Source: Mesorhizobium sangaii
GTDB taxonomy: Bacteria > Pseudomonadota > Alphaproteobacteria > Rhizobiales > Rhizobiaceae
DNA length: 64,000 bases
Direction of reading: 5' to 3'
NCBI RefSeq assembly: GCF_014207355.1
Contig: NZ_JACHEF010000005.1
Location: 124,001 to 188,000 of the forward strand
Shown: piece after piece, positions 19,306 through 30,005 of the stretch
Layout: each line of letters starts with the position of its first letter
Position numbering within the stretch: position 1 is the stretch's first letter
Notes under the pieces: generated by a model
What the model saw: the letters and a program-made list of their open reading frames with translations, nothing else
The model's database searches: none
Told to the model about the DNA's origin: nothing
Position numbers and translations under genes: made by a program

Positions 19306-21396
19306 ATGCTCTCAAGAAAACTCGTTCACCGCTCCGCAATTGCCGCCGCCTCCCTCGTCGGCTTCTTAGCAATCGCCACCGCCTCCCTCTGGGAACTCGA
19401 CCGCGCCTTTCCGCCCCCACTGCCGGCCAAGCTCACGGTCTCGACGGAAGTCCAGGACCGCGACGGCCAGCTGTTGCGCGCCTTCGCCACCCCTGACGGC
19501 TATTGGCGGCTCGAAACCAGGCTCGACCAGGTCGACAAGCCGTTCGTAGACATGCTGGTCACCTATGAGGACAAGCGCTTCTGGGACCATGAGGGCGTCG
19601 ACGTGCTGGCGCTGGCGCGCGCCGCCGGCCAGTTCGCCACCAGCGGCCATATCGTCTCCGGCGGCTCGACCCTGTCGATGCAGCTCGCCCGGCTGATCGA
19701 GCCGCGCGAAAGCCGCAGCCTCGGCTCCAAGATCAAGCAGATGCTGCGCGCCATCCAGATCGAGCGCCGGCTGTCCAAGCGCGAGATCCTCGAACGCTAC
19801 CTGACCCTGGCGCCCTATGGCGGCAATCTGGAAGGCGTGCGCGCCGCCTCGCTGGCCTATTTCGGCAAGGAGCCGAAGCGGCTCACCGTTTCCGAAGCCG
19901 CCCTGCTCGTTGCCTTGCCGCAGTTGCCGGAAAAGCGCCGGCCCGACCGCAATCTGCAGATCGCCCATGCCGCGCGCGACCGGGTGCTGACCCGCATGGT
20001 GTCAGCCGGCCTGCTCGGCGAGCGCGAGGCCGCGCGCGCGGCTCTCGACGATGTGTCGGGCCTGCGCCGCACCTTGCCGGCGCTCGCCGCGCACGCCGCC
20101 TATGCGATGCTGCCCAAGGCCGTCCCCGGCCAACCCTTGCAACTGACGATCCGCAAGAGCGTCCAGGAAGGGCTGGAGCAGGTGGCCAGGGACGCCGCCA
20201 CCAAGCTTGGGCCTCGCCTCTCCGTTGCCATGGTGCTGGCCGACGCCCGCACTGGCGATATTCTCGGCGAGGTCGGCTCCGCCAATTTTTTCGATGCCAG
20301 CCGCTCCGGCTGGATCGACATGACCAAGATCGTCCGCTCGCCCGGCTCGACGCTGAAGCCGTTCATCTATGGGCTTGCCTTCGAACAGGGGCTGGTGGCA
20401 CAGGAAACGCTGATTGACGACAGCCCGGTCGATTTCTCCGGCTACCGGCCGAAGAATTTCGACATGGGCTACCAGGGCGACGTCAGTATCCGCCAGGCGC
20501 TGCAGCTGTCGCTCAACGTGCCGGCGATCCGCGTGCTCGACGCGGTCGGGCCAACGCGGCTGATGGCGCGCTTCCGGCAGGCTGGGGTGAGCCCCATGCT
20601 GCCCGTCAACGAGGCGCCGGGCCTGGCCATCGGCCTCGGCGGCGTCGGTGTGTCGCTGCGCGATCTCGTCCAGCTCTACACAGGCCTAGCCAACGGCGGC
20701 AAGACGCACACGCTGCATGACGGCACCGAGCCGGCCAATGCCGAGCGCAACACCGCCACCATCCTCGACGGTCAGGCCAACTGGCAGATCATCGACATCC
20801 TGTCGGGCGTCAAGCCGCCCGAAGGTGCCTTGCAACGCGGCATCGCCTACAAGACCGGCACCTCTTACGGCTACCGCGACGCCTGGTCGGTCGGCTTCGA
20901 CGGCCGCTACGTGCTGGGCGTCTGGGTCGGCCGTGCCGACGCCGGCGCGGTTCCCGGCCTCTCCGGCTATGTCTCGGCCGCCCCCATCCTGTTCGAGGGC
21001 TTTGTCCGTTCGGGTCTGGTCACCGTGCCTTTGCCCGACAAGCCGCCCGGCGTCTTCAGCCCCAAACGCGAGGACCTGCCGATGACACTCGCCCGCTTCG
21101 GCACCGGTTCGGACGGCCTGGTGCAGGCGACACCGACCGAACCCGCGCCGACCATCATCTTTCCGCCGGACGGCGCCCGCGTCGACCGCGGCACCAACTC
21201 GGCCGATGCCTCGCCGCTGGTGCTGAAGCTGCAAGGCGGCCGCGCGCCGTTCCGCTGGCTGGCCAACGGCAAGCCGCTGACCGGCATCGACCGCCGCCGC
21301 ACCGCAACCTGGCAGCCGGACGGCGCCGGCTATTCGACCCTGACCGTGATCGATGCCGCTGGGCGCGCAGCCAGCGTGAAAGTGTTCGTCGAGTGA
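19306..21396 (+). CDS. pbpC: Penicillin-binding protein 1C (bifunctional glycosyltransferase/transpeptidase)
   Basis: Class A PBP that polymerises and cross-links peptidoglycan in the periplasm while anchored in the inner membrane. From the ATG at 19306 it has 696 residues: a membrane anchor (about 10-28); a GT51 glycosyltransferase domain with the catalytic Glu in [13 protein letters not shown], and [12 protein letters not shown]; a transpeptidase domain with SPGSTLKPF (SxxK), SLNVPA (SxN) and KTGTSYG (KTG); and a C-terminal biPBP_C domain ([13 protein letters not shown] onward). I chose 19306 because GAGGGG lies seven bases upstream and the anchor then begins close to the N-terminus; in-frame starts at 19291 and 19213 fall inside the repeat. 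Pairing with the macroglobulin gene suggests a linked envelope repair and defence role. Confidence 0.93.
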   Translation: MLSRKLVHRSAIAAASLVGFLAIATASLWELDRAFPPPLPAKLTVSTEVQDRDGQLLRAFATPDGYWRLETRLDQVDKPFVDMLVTYEDKRFWDHEGVDVLALARAAGQFATSGHIVSGGSTLSMQLARLIEPRESRSLGSKIKQMLRAIQIERRLSKREILERYLTLAPYGGNLEGVRAASLAYFGKEPKRLTVSEAALLVALPQLPEKRRPDRNLQIAHAARDRVLTRMVSAGLLGEREAARAALDDVSGLRRTLPALAAHAAYAMLPKAVPGQPLQLTIRKSVQEGLEQVARDAATKLGPRLSVAMVLADARTGDILGEVGSANFFDASRSGWIDMTKIVRSPGSTLKPFIYGLAFEQGLVAQETLIDDSPVDFSGYRPKNFDMGYQGDVSIRQALQLSLNVPAIRVLDAVGPTRLMARFRQAGVSPMLPVNEAPGLAIGLGGVGVSLRDLVQLYTGLANGGKTHTLHDGTEPANAERNTATILDGQANWQIIDILSGVKPPEGALQRGIAYKTGTSYGYRDAWSVGFDGRYVLGVWVGRADAGAVPGLSGYVSAAPILFEGFVRSGLVTVPLPDKPPGVFSPKREDLPMTLARFGTGSDGLVQATPTEPAPTIIFPPDGARVDRGTNSADASPLVLKLQGGRAPFRWLANGKPLTGIDRRRTATWQPDGAGYSTLTVIDAAGRAASVKVFVE

Positions 21397-21414
21397 AAGC
21401 GTTCCTTGAATAGA

Positions 21415-22137
21415 ATGCGCCATGCGATTCAGCGCATTGGCTTTTGCGCGCTGATGGTCGCGGCTTTCGCTCTGCCGGCACATGCCGACACCCTGCCCAC
21501 CGGCTTTGTTCGCCTCGCCGACATCGACCCTTCGATCCGCCAGGACATCCGCTACGCCGGATCGGGCAATTTCCTGCGTCGCAAGGTGAACGGCTATGAA
21601 GCGCCGGCCTGCATACTCACCGAGCAGGCGGCCAAGGCGCTTTCCGGCGTCCAGAAGGCGATTGCCGCCAACGGCCTGACGCTGGTCGTGTTCGATTGCT
21701 ACCGCCCTGCCCTTGCCGTCGCCGACATGGGGGAATGGACGCGAGAGGGCGGGCCGCCCGATCCGCAATGGTATCCGCGGGTCAAGCGCGGCGACCTCAT
21801 CGCCAAGGGCTATGTCGGAGAACTGTCCAGCCATTCTCGCGGCTCGACGGTCGATGTCGCCATCGCGCGAGCCGACAGCAGATCCACGCCGAAACCGGCC
21901 TGCGGCGCCCTCGACGCCGACACGCTCGATTTCGGCAGCGGCTTCGACTGCTTTGACCCGATGAGCGAAACCGCCCACCGCGGCCTCGCCGGCGAAGCCG
22001 CGCTAAACCGCAAGATGCTTCTCGATGTCATGCGCACCGGCGGCTTCAAAAACTATGCCCGCGAGTGGTGGCATTTCACGCTGGCAAATGAACCGTTCGC
22101 CAAGCAGCGATTCGACTTTCCCGTGACCGCCAGGTGA
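21415..22137 (+). CDS. D-alanyl-D-alanine dipeptidase (VanX/DdpX family, M15D)
   Basis: Zinc dipeptidase that splits D-Ala-D-Ala. It has 240 residues from the ATG at 21415; a TTG at 21406 is possible. A signal peptide (MVAAFALPAHA) indicates a periplasmic enzyme, so it probably recycles released cell-wall dipeptide rather than conferring vancomycin resistance. Active-site residues of the family are present: Arg97 in CYRPAL, zinc ligands His140 and Asp147 in SSHSRGSTVD, catalytic Glu217 and zinc ligand His220 in EWWHF. It starts only about 18 bp after pbpC and is likely co-transcribed. Relatives in many proteobacteria are annotated as M15 family peptidases. Confidence 0.9.
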   Translation: MRHAIQRIGFCALMVAAFALPAHADTLPTGFVRLADIDPSIRQDIRYAGSGNFLRRKVNGYEAPACILTEQAAKALSGVQKAIAANGLTLVVFDCYRPALAVADMGEWTREGGPPDPQWYPRVKRGDLIAKGYVGELSSHSRGSTVDVAIARADSRSTPKPACGALDADTLDFGSGFDCFDPMSETAHRGLAGEAALNRKMLLDVMRTGGFKNYAREWWHFTLANEPFAKQRFDFPVTAR

Positions 22138-22184
22138 GACAGCCACCAAACCGGCGGAACTGCTGTTCAGCGAACTGATACTTC

Positions 22185-22207
22185 AAGTTGTTGTATAAAT
22201 ACAACTT
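22185..22207. promoter_or_regulatory. AT-rich dyad overlapping a possible -10 box before the autotransporter
   Basis: Perfect 7-bp arms AAGTTGT (22185-22191) and ACAACTT (22201-22207) around TGTATAAAT, which contains a TATAAA-like -10. It lies about 75-95 bp before the autotransporter start in otherwise GC-rich DNA and could be an operator placed over the promoter. Confidence 0.45.
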
Positions 22208-22280
22208 AAATTGCCCGTCACTAACGATCGCCCTGAAATCGCGCAGTCTCGAATTGCAATTCCCTTCCGCAAGGATACGC

Positions 22281-25200
22281 ATGGCCGCTGGAGGGCTTCC
22301 AATGGGTTTTACGTCGGGTTTTGACGTCGTGTTCGTGCGCGACGTCGTTCAACTATGTCCAAAGCGTCGCCGCTCGCTGCTTTTGGGCACGGCGCTCGGC
22401 TCGACGCTGGCGGCGCTCTCCGCCTCCCCTTCATTTGCAGCAAACTGCACGCAGCCGGCCTCGCCCTCGCCGATCACGGTCAACGCTGCGGCAACGCCGA
22501 TTTCGTGCACCAACACTGTTGCACGCACGGCAAGCGTGGCTGGCGACAACGCCATCGGCATTGTGACGACCGGCAATGGCAACATCGTCGACATCACCAA
22601 CAGCGGGCTGCTGACCACGACTTCGACTTCACTCATTCCGGGGCCGACTTTCTCGCAGTCTACCGGCGCGCGCGGTATCTATGCCGGCACCAACGGCATT
22701 GGCGCTGACATCACCATCAACAACACCGGCACCATCAACTCCTACAGCGACAGCATCAAGGCGACCGACGCCGCCACGAGCGGCACCGTTTTCAGCAGCG
22801 ACACCCACATCACCATCACCAATTCAGGCAAGCTGACCTCTGGCCCCAACGCCGAGGGCATCTATGCCAACGCCAGCTACGGTTCCAACAACGTCGTGAC
22901 CATCGACAACAGCGGCGCCATCCAGACCGGCGCCAGTGCCTCCCAGAGCGGCACATCGTCCGGCATCCTCGCCACCGTCGACGGCGACAACAGCCAGATC
23001 AACATCACCAACAGTGGCGCCATCAACACGATCGGCGACACCGCTTCGGATATCTCGGCGATCGCCAACCATTACTATGGCAACAACGGCAGCATCGTCA
23101 TCGACAACAAGGCAGCCATCATCGCGACGGGCGCCGGCGCCAATGGCATCCTCGCCCAGGCCGGCAATCCGGACAATGGTGGCACGGTCAAGATCACCAA
23201 TGCAGCCACCGTCAGTGCCGGCAATATCGGCATCGCCAGTTTCACCAACGGCGCAGGCGGCAACATTACCATCGACAATAAGGGCAACATCACGGCCGGC
23301 ACCAGCGGCGCCAATGTCTCCGACGGCATCATGGCTGTCGCCTACGGCAGTGACGCGACCATCACCATCACCAACAGTGGTGCCATCGACACGACCGCCG
23401 GCGGTCACCGGTCTGTCGGCATCGAGGCCACGGCCGGCTACTACGACTCCAGCAATGCGCACATTTCAGTAAACAACACAGCCAGCATCACCACTGGCAC
23501 CTACTTCGAGGGCATCCTCGCCCGCTCCTATGGCACCGGCGCCACGGTCACCATCGACAACAGCGGCGCCATCAATGCCGGCTCGCTCGGTATCGTCGCC
23601 AACGTCTACGGCGACAGCAGCCAGATCAGCGTCACCAACAGCGGGGCGATCACAACCACGGACCCGAACGCGAATGGCATTACGGCGGTCGCCATTTCCT
23701 ATGGCAGCAGCGGCGACAGCATTGTCATCGACAACAAGGCCGGCGGCACCATCGACACCAGCACCGGTACGTTCGGCATCTTCGCGCTGGCAGGTAGCAA
23801 CGGCAATACCGACCCCGACAATGGCGGCACCATCACCATTACCAATGCCGCCACGATAAATTCGGGCCACACCGGCATCGCTGCCATCACCTATGGCAAT
23901 GGCGGCGCCCTAACGGTTTCGAACTCGGCCACGATCACAGCCGGAAAACTAGGCGAGAACGGTTCCTACGGCATCCTGGCTGTTGCCATTGGCAGCGACA
24001 TAGCCATCGATATCTCCAACACCGGCGCCATCGACACGACTGCCGGCGGTCCTAACGCGACGGGCATCCAGGCCATGGGCACCTATTCCTCGGCCAGCAA
24101 CGTGCACATTTCGGTCACCAACAGCGCCAGCATCACCACCGCCGCCAATTCCGAAGGCATCTTCGCCCAGTCCTACGGCGACGGCGGCATTGTTACTGTC
24201 GACAACAGCGGCGCCATCAAGACCGGCGACAGCACCTCGACGAACGGTCGTTCGTCCGGCATCGCCGCCAATGTCAATGGCGACAACAGCCAGATCAGCG
24301 TCACCAACAGTGGCGCGATCACAACCATCGGCGTCGGTGCGAACGGCATCACCGCGATCGCCAACCTGTATGGCACCTGCAGCTGCCAAGGGCCCCTTTT
24401 CCCGGCCACCAGCAACGGCAGCATCGTCATCAGCAACAAGGCTGGCGGCACGATAACCACGACAGGCAACTATGCGTCGGGCATCTTTGCACGGGCCGGC
24501 AACAAGGATCCGTCCGACCCGGGTAATTCCAATCCCGACGATGGCGGCTCGATCAGCATTGCCAATGCCGCCGTCATCAAATCGGGGGGCAAGGGCATTG
24601 CCGCCGGCACTTACGGAACCGGAGGCACCATCAGCGTCACCAACAGTGGCGACATCGTCTCGACGGCCGGCGAAGGCCTCTATGCCAAGTCCAGTGGCAA
24701 CAACAGCAGCGTTACCGCCGCCAATACGGCATTCGTCAATGCCAAGGGCGGCGTTGCCGGGCTGGCTGCCTACACGAGCGGCAGCGGCAGCAACATCGTC
24801 ATCGCCAACACCGGAAACAATGCGGAACTGTTCAGCAGCGTGGGTTTCGGCGCAATCGCCGGCGCAACCGGCGCGTCGAGCACGGTGCTCGTCACCAACG
24901 ATGGCAAGATTCACGGCCAGGTCGGCGGCCTGCAGGTCAATTCGAGCGGCGGCTCCACGGTCACCATCGGCACGTCCGGCTTTGTCGGCGCCAACAACAG
25001 CCTGGCCATCAAAGTCGACCGTGGGCACAACCAGGATCGACGATGCCGGCGTGATTGCCGGCCGGGTCGAATTGAGCGACGCCGGAAATATCATGAACGT
25101 CAACGACGCCGGCATCTTCAGGGCATTCACCGACAGCAAGTTCGGCGCCGGGGCCGATGCGCTAAACAATGGCGGCACCCTCTACGCATCAGGCAGCTTC

Positions 25201-26592
25201 TTCGGGTCTTCACCGGGCACTGTCAGCTTCATCGGCCTCGAAAACTTCGTCAACGGCAGCCCGGGCTCCGGAGCCGGCCTGACAACGATGATCGATGGCG
25301 TGGCAGGCGACAGACTAACCACGAGCGGCAATTTCACCGGCCAAGGCAATTCGAAGCTCGGCGTCGACGCCAACTTTACCACCGGCGTCGCCGATACTCT
25401 GACGATCGGCGGCAACTCGTCCGGTCATACCGATTTGGTCGTGAATGTCGTCGGCGCCGGCGCGCCGGCGGTCTTCATTCCCGTGGTCACGGTGACCGGA
25501 ACAACCGCCGACAGCGATTTCGATCTGGCTGGTCCCGTCAATGCCGGCTTCTTCACCTACGGCCTGTTCCTGCAGGGCAACACACACGGCCTGCGTTCCA
25601 TCGGGCTTGACAATGCCGGTTTCGAACTGCCTGCCGGCGTGACCGGAGCACAGGATGTGTGGCTGGACACGACCGGCTTCTGGCAGGACCGCATGGCGGA
25701 TCTGCGCACCCAGGAAAGCGGCGTCCACAACGCGGATTTGCCGGAGGACAAACTCGCCGCGCGCATGGGCGGCCTCTGGGCGCGGGCGTCCGGCGATTGG
25801 TCTAATCGCGACAGCAGCGTAGGCTTCACCGATCCGGTCTCGCAGCAGGCCGAGACCCTCAACCTCGATCGCAAGCAGCGCACCAGTGCCTTCGTCGGCG
25901 GCATCGACATGGGGCTCGAAGGTATCGCCGGCGGCGATATGCTGTTCGGTGTCATGGGCGGCTACGTCACCTCCAGGCTCGACTTCACCGCCACAGACGA
26001 CAGCTGGAACTACAAGGGCGGGACGGTCGGCGCCTATGCTACCTACCTTAACGGTGGCTTCTACCTCGACGGCCTCGTCAAGGCAGACTTCCTCGATGTC
26101 GACATCAACGACGTCGGCGGCAAGGCAACCACCAACGCCACCAATATCGGCGCACGCCTCGACGCAGGTTACCGCGTCGCCATGGGCTGGGGCTTCGTCG
26201 AGCCGCAGGCCAGCCTGGAGTGGGTCCGCACCAATATGGATTCGGTCTCGCTGTTCGGCGGCGACATCGACTTCCAGAACGGCAGCAGCGGCCGCGCCAA
26301 GATCGGCGTGCGCATCGGCACCGATATGCAGATGAACGGCATGACTGTCAGCCCCGACCTGACGCTGAGTGTCTGGAACCATTTCGGCGACGGCAACGCC
26401 GTCGACATCAACTTCCCCGGCAGCGCCTTCTCGGCCACCGACAGTGCCGGCAACGGCACATTCGGCGAGGTCGGCGTCGGCGTGAACGTGGCCAGCGCCA
26501 GCAACTGGTCCGGCGTGGTCCGCGGCAGCGTCCGCTTCGGCGACAGCTACAGCGCCGGCTCCATTGGCGCGGCACTCCGTTACGGCTCGTAG
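22281..26592 (+). pseudogene. Autotransporter outer-membrane beta-barrel protein, interrupted by a +1 frameshift near 25020
   Basis: Surface adhesin-like type V secretion protein of about 1436 codons. The start at 22281 has AAGGA upstream (22302 is an alternative). An extended signal peptide (KRRRSLLLGTALGSTLAALS, cut near SFAA) precedes a low-complexity Asn/Gly/Thr passenger with many ITNSGAI-type beta-helix rungs. The autotransporter barrel (about 25770-26592) runs from LWARASGDWSNRDSS to the terminal ALRYGS. The reading frame changes between 25011 and 25030: the passenger reads NSLAIKVD, then the linker continues in another frame as VGTTRIDDAGVIAGRV. Removing one C at 25019-25020 restores one continuous protein. 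In the sequence as given, the passenger frame runs to a stop at 25610 without the barrel. It may be a sequencing error, phase variation or a true pseudogene. Confidence 0.85.
22840..24700 (+). repeat. Repetitive passenger region of the autotransporter
   Basis: Short rungs of about 20-25 residues (patterns such as VTIDNSGAIKTG and ITITNSGAIDTT) are arranged in a higher-order unit of about 215-240 codons. The unit is seen nearly three times, starting near 23190 (ITNAATVSAGNIGIA), 23840 (ITNAATINSGHTGIA) and 24555 (IANAAVIKSGGKGIA). The boundaries are approximate. Confidence 0.75.
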
Positions 26593-26619
26593 TCCAGCGG
26601 ATTGCGTCTGAACTTCTTG

Positions 26620-26640
26620 CGCCGGCCCTCGCGGCCGGCG
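26620..26640 (+). terminator. Stem-loop after the autotransporter gene
   Basis: Perfect 8-bp stem CGCCGGCC / GGCCGGCG with a 5-nt loop, 28 bases after the stop codon. It has no T-run, so it is a probable terminator-like or stabilising hairpin rather than a classical terminator. Confidence 0.5.
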
Positions 26641-26652
26641 TAGTCATGACTG

Positions 26653-26754
26653 GAGCAACTCCAGGAAAAGTGTGAAACGGTTTTCCGTCCGGAATTGCGT
26701 CAAAAACAAAGAGATAGAGCGGTTCTGCGGTTCCGTGAAACGATGAACCGCTCT
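26653..26754. repeat. Rhizobial intergenic palindromic repeat
   Basis: About 100-bp element with near-inverted ends GCAACTCC / GGAATTGC and a perfect 9-bp dyad AGAGCGGTT (26716-26724) / AACCGCTCT (26746-26754). I recognise this sequence type as dispersed between genes in Mesorhizobium and related genomes. ATG codons inside it are not credible gene starts. Confidence 0.75.
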
Positions 26755-26775
26755 GGGTCCACCCATGGAGCAAGC

Positions 26776-27879
26776 GTGAGCACATCCAAGGCCACCGACG
26801 AGGTTCCTGCGAAACCGGCTGAAACCCCGCCTGCCGGCCTGGCCGAACAGCAGACCAACATCTCGCTGTCGCGCGGCTTCATCAACTGGATGGAGACGGC
26901 GCAGTGCTCGTTGGCCTTCACCTCCTACCAGACCGGACAGCTGTTCCTGGTCGGTCTCACCGGCGACAGGAAGGCCTCGATCCACCAGACCAGTTTTGTA
27001 AGGGCCATGGGCGTGACCGTTGCCGGGCAGCGCATCATCCTGGCCTCCGACACGGCAGTGTGGCGGCTGGAAAACATCCTCGGGCCTGACCAGGTCGCTA
27101 ACGCCATCTACGACCGCATGTACATGCCGCGCGCCGCTTCTTACACGGGCGATCTCGACATCCATGAGCTGGCCGTCCGCGAAGATGGCCAGATCGTCTT
27201 CATCAACACCAAGTTCTCTTGCCTGGCGACGCTGAGCCCGACGCATTCCTTCCGGCCGTTGTGGAAGCCCTCTTTCATCAGCAAGCTGGTGCCGGAGGAC
27301 CGTTGCCATCTCAACGGCCTCGCCATGCAGAACGGGCGGGCCCGCTATGTCAGCGCGATCAGCCGGTCGGACTCGGTCGGCGGCTGGCGCGACCGCCGCT
27401 GGGAAGGCGGCATGATCATCGACATCACCGAGGACAAAGTGGTGGTCGACGATCTGTCGATGCCGCATTCGCCGCGCGTCCATGACGGTGCGCTGTGGGT
27501 ACTGGATTCCGGCCGCGGCATCCTGGTCCGTGTCGATCCAGCAACCGGACAGCGGCAGAACATCGCCTTCTGCCCCGGCTTCCTGCGCGGCCTGAGCTTT
27601 CACGGCCGCTTTGCCATCGTCACCACGTCGTTGCCGCGCGACGGCCTGTTCAAGGACCTACCGCTGCAGGACAATCTGCAGACGCGCGACGCCGAGCCGC
27701 GCTGCGCGCTCTACATCATCGACCTGCATACCGGCGGTATAGCCGAGTGGATCGAGTTGAAGGGACACATCACCGAGTTGTTCGACGTCGCCGTCATTGC
27801 TGGCTGTCGCTGTCCCTCGTCGGTGCCGCTCAACAGCGCGAACATGGCTTCGCTGATCACCATCGACAGCGAAGGTTGA
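26776..27879 (+). CDS. TIGR03032 family protein of unknown function
   Basis: Protein of 367 residues from a GTG at 26776, which has GGAG five bases upstream; earlier in-frame ATGs lie inside the palindromic repeat. I recognise the TIGR03032 family from the stretches WMETAQCSLAFTSYQTGQLF, FLVGLTGDRKASIHQTSFVR, and SFRPLWKPSFISKLVPEDRCHLNGLA. The repeated short blade-like segments and DSGRGILVRVDPATGQ suggest a beta-propeller-like fold. No signal peptide or membrane segment is visible, so it is probably cytoplasmic. The family has no settled function, though related genes are often found near surface proteins or glycosyltransferases. It stands alone between the autotransporter and the sulfate genes. 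Confidence 0.75.
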   Translation: MSTSKATDEVPAKPAETPPAGLAEQQTNISLSRGFINWMETAQCSLAFTSYQTGQLFLVGLTGDRKASIHQTSFVRAMGVTVAGQRIILASDTAVWRLENILGPDQVANAIYDRMYMPRAASYTGDLDIHELAVREDGQIVFINTKFSCLATLSPTHSFRPLWKPSFISKLVPEDRCHLNGLAMQNGRARYVSAISRSDSVGGWRDRRWEGGMIIDITEDKVVVDDLSMPHSPRVHDGALWVLDSGRGILVRVDPATGQRQNIAFCPGFLRGLSFHGRFAIVTTSLPRDGLFKDLPLQDNLQTRDAEPRCALYIIDLHTGGIAEWIELKGHITELFDVAVIAGCRCPSSVPLNSANMASLITIDSEG

Positions 27880-28102
27880 GCGAATCGGGCTCGGCCTGCG
27901 AAGTCCTTGTCCCGGCCGGTCCAAAGCCTAGATTAAACGTCAGGCAGGCTCGGAGTTCGCTCAGCGCAGCCAAGAGGAAGAAATTTCTCCACACGCCGAA
28001 ATATCGTCGAATATTTTCTTCAGGAGGGCAAAAAAGGCAACATTGAATGCATCTAAATTCTATCAATTCGGTAGATTTGGCGCCGGTTCAACGGAGGCAG
28101 AA

Positions 28103-29131
28103 ATGACCAAACCTCATTTCAGGAAACTGCTCGGCGCACTGGTCGCCACATCTGTCCAGTTCGGCACGCTCGGTTTCGCGTTTGCCGACACCACGATCCT
28201 CAACGTGTCCTACGATCCGACACGCGAGCTCTACAAGGCCTATGACGAAGCCTTCGCGGCGCATTGGAAAGCCGAGACCGGCGAGACGGTCACCATCCAG
28301 CAGTCGCATGGCGGATCGGGCGCCCAGGCCCGCGCCGTAATCGATGGCCTCGACGCCGATGTGGTGACGCTGGCGCTCGAAGGCGACATCAACGCCATCG
28401 TCTCCAAGTCGAAGAAGATCAATCCCGACTGGCGCACCAAATTCGAAAACAATTCAGCGCCTTACACCTCGACCATCATCTTCCTTGTCCGCAAGGGTAA
28501 TCCCAAGGGCATTCACGACTGGAACGACCTGGTCAAGGACGGCACCCAGGTGATCACGCCCAATCCCAAGACCTCCGGCGGCGCGCGCTGGAACTATCTC
28601 GCGGCCTGGGCCTACGCCAACGCCAATGACGGCGGCGACGAGGCGAAGACCAAGGAATTCGTCGGCAAGCTCTACGCCAATGCCCCGGTGCTCGACACCG
28701 GCGCTCGCGGCTCGACCGTGACCTTTGCGCAAAAGGGCATCGGCGACGTGCTGATTGGCTGGGAAAACGATGCCTACCTGGCGCTCGACGAATTCGGCGC
28801 TGACAATTTCGACATCGTCTATCCCCCGACATCGATCCTGGCCGAGCCGCCGGTGGCGGTTGTCGACGCCAATGTCGACGCCAAGGGCACGCGTAAGGTC
28901 GCCGAAGCCTATCTGGGCTGGCTCTATTCCAAGGAAGGCCAGACAATCATTGCCAAGAACCACTATCGTCCGGCCAAGCCTGACCTTGTGGCTCCGGCTG
29001 ATCTTCCGAAGACACCCGATATCAAGCTGATCTCCATCGACGATCCGCTTTTTGGCGGCTGGAAGAAAGCACAGCCTTATCATTTCGGCGACGGTGGTAT
29101 ATTCGACCAGATCTACAAGCCGGCCCAGTGA
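28103..29131 (+). CDS. sbp: Sulfate ABC transporter substrate-binding protein (first copy)
   Basis: Periplasmic sulfate/thiosulfate receptor of 342 residues. It has a signal peptide ([20 protein letters not shown]) and then family motifs: [36 protein letters not shown] with the anion-binding Ser/Gly loop, [16 protein letters not shown], and [15 protein letters not shown]. The start at 28103 is chosen for the GGAGG ten bases upstream and because the signal peptide then sits at the N-terminus. It is the first gene of a rightward operon with cysT 22 bp downstream. The AT-rich upstream gap (27880-28102) contains imperfect dyads that could bind the neighbouring Rrf2 regulator. Confidence 0.93.
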   Translation: MTKPHFRKLLGALVATSVQFGTLGFAFADTTILNVSYDPTRELYKAYDEAFAAHWKAETGETVTIQQSHGGSGAQARAVIDGLDADVVTLALEGDINAIVSKSKKINPDWRTKFENNSAPYTSTIIFLVRKGNPKGIHDWNDLVKDGTQVITPNPKTSGGARWNYLAAWAYANANDGGDEAKTKEFVGKLYANAPVLDTGARGSTVTFAQKGIGDVLIGWENDAYLALDEFGADNFDIVYPPTSILAEPPVAVVDANVDAKGTRKVAEAYLGWLYSKEGQTIIAKNHYRPAKPDLVAPADLPKTPDIKLISIDDPLFGGWKKAQPYHFGDGGIFDQIYKPAQ

Positions 29132-29153
29132 GCTAGATCTAGATCAGGACGAT

Positions 29154-30005
29154 ATGACCACAGCACCCGCGCAGGCGGGGTGGCGGTTCAGACAGCCGAG
29201 TGTCATTCCGGGTTTCGGACTGACGCTCGGCTTCTCGCTTGCCTACCTCACCCTCATCATCCTCATCCCGCTGTCCGGGCTGCTCTGGCGGTCCGCCGCC
29301 CTTGGCTGGCCTGAATTCTGGGCCATCGCCACCGATCGCCGCACCATCAAGGCGCTGGAAATCAGCTTCGGCACCGCCTTCATCGCGGCTGCCGTCAATG
29401 TCGTCTTTGGCACGCTGGTCGCCTGGGTGCTGGTGCGCTACCGCTTTCCCGGCCGCCGCATCGTCGATGCCATGGTTGACCTGCCGTTCGCGCTGCCGAC
29501 AGCGGTGGCCGGCATCGCGCTGACCACGCTCTACGCGCCGAACGGCTGGATCGGCAAATTGCTGATGCCTCTCGGCATCAAGGTCGCCTATACGCCGCTC
29601 GGCATCGTCATCGCACTGGTCTTCATCGGCCTGCCCTTCGTCGTGCGTACAGTGCAGCCGATCATGGAAGAGATCGACAAGGAAGTTGAAGAAGCTGCCG
29701 CCACGCTTGGCGCCAGCCGCTTCCAGATCATCACCCGCATCCTGTTTCCGGGGCTGGCGCCGGCCATAGTCACCGGCTTTTCGCTGGCCTTCGCGCGCGG
29801 CGTCGGCGAATACGGCTCGGTCATCTTCATAGCCGGCAACCTGCCTTACAAATCCGAGATCGCGCCGCTGCTGATCGTCATCCGGCTGGAGGAATACAAT
29901 TACCCGGCGGCGACCGCGATCGCGGCGATCATGCTCGCTCTGTCGTTCGTCATGCTGCTGGTCGTCAATCTCGTGCAGGCATGGAGCCGCAAGCGCTATG
30001 GCTGA
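29154..30005 (+). CDS. cysT: Sulfate ABC transporter permease CysT
   Basis: Inner-membrane permease of 283 residues. It shows the CysT pattern of six hydrophobic segments, the motif [20 protein letters not shown], and the EAA loop [20 protein letters not shown] near residue 180. The start at 29154 removes a non-homologous upstream extension. Its end overlaps the start of cysW by 8 bp, so the two subunits are translationally coupled. It works with CysW and CysA in sulfate/thiosulfate import for cysteine synthesis. Confidence 0.95.
   Translation: MTTAPAQAGWRFRQPSVIPGFGLTLGFSLAYLTLIILIPLSGLLWRSAALGWPEFWAIATDRRTIKALEISFGTAFIAAAVNVVFGTLVAWVLVRYRFPGRRIVDAMVDLPFALPTAVAGIALTTLYAPNGWIGKLLMPLGIKVAYTPLGIVIALVFIGLPFVVRTVQPIMEEIDKEVEEAAATLGASRFQIITRILFPGLAPAIVTGFSLAFARGVGEYGSVIFIAGNLPYKSEIAPLLIVIRLEEYNYPAATAIAAIMLALSFVMLLVVNLVQAWSRKRYG

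Noticed and set aside
21415-22137. Vancomycin-resistance vanX gene
   Set aside because: It has a signal peptide, lies beside pbpC and lacks vanH/vanA neighbours; a periplasmic wall-recycling dipeptidase fits better.
22840-24700. CRISPR-like array because of the regular repeats
   Set aside because: The repeats are coding, diverged and in frame, with no constant-length spacers; they are beta-helix rungs of the adhesin passenger.
25000-25040. Programmed ribosomal frameshift in the autotransporter
   Set aside because: No slippery heptamer or clear downstream stimulatory structure is visible; a mutation or sequence error is simpler.
26695-26775. Upstream ATG starts for the TIGR03032 protein
   Set aside because: They lie in the palindromic repeat, and the GTG at 26776 has a better ribosome site.
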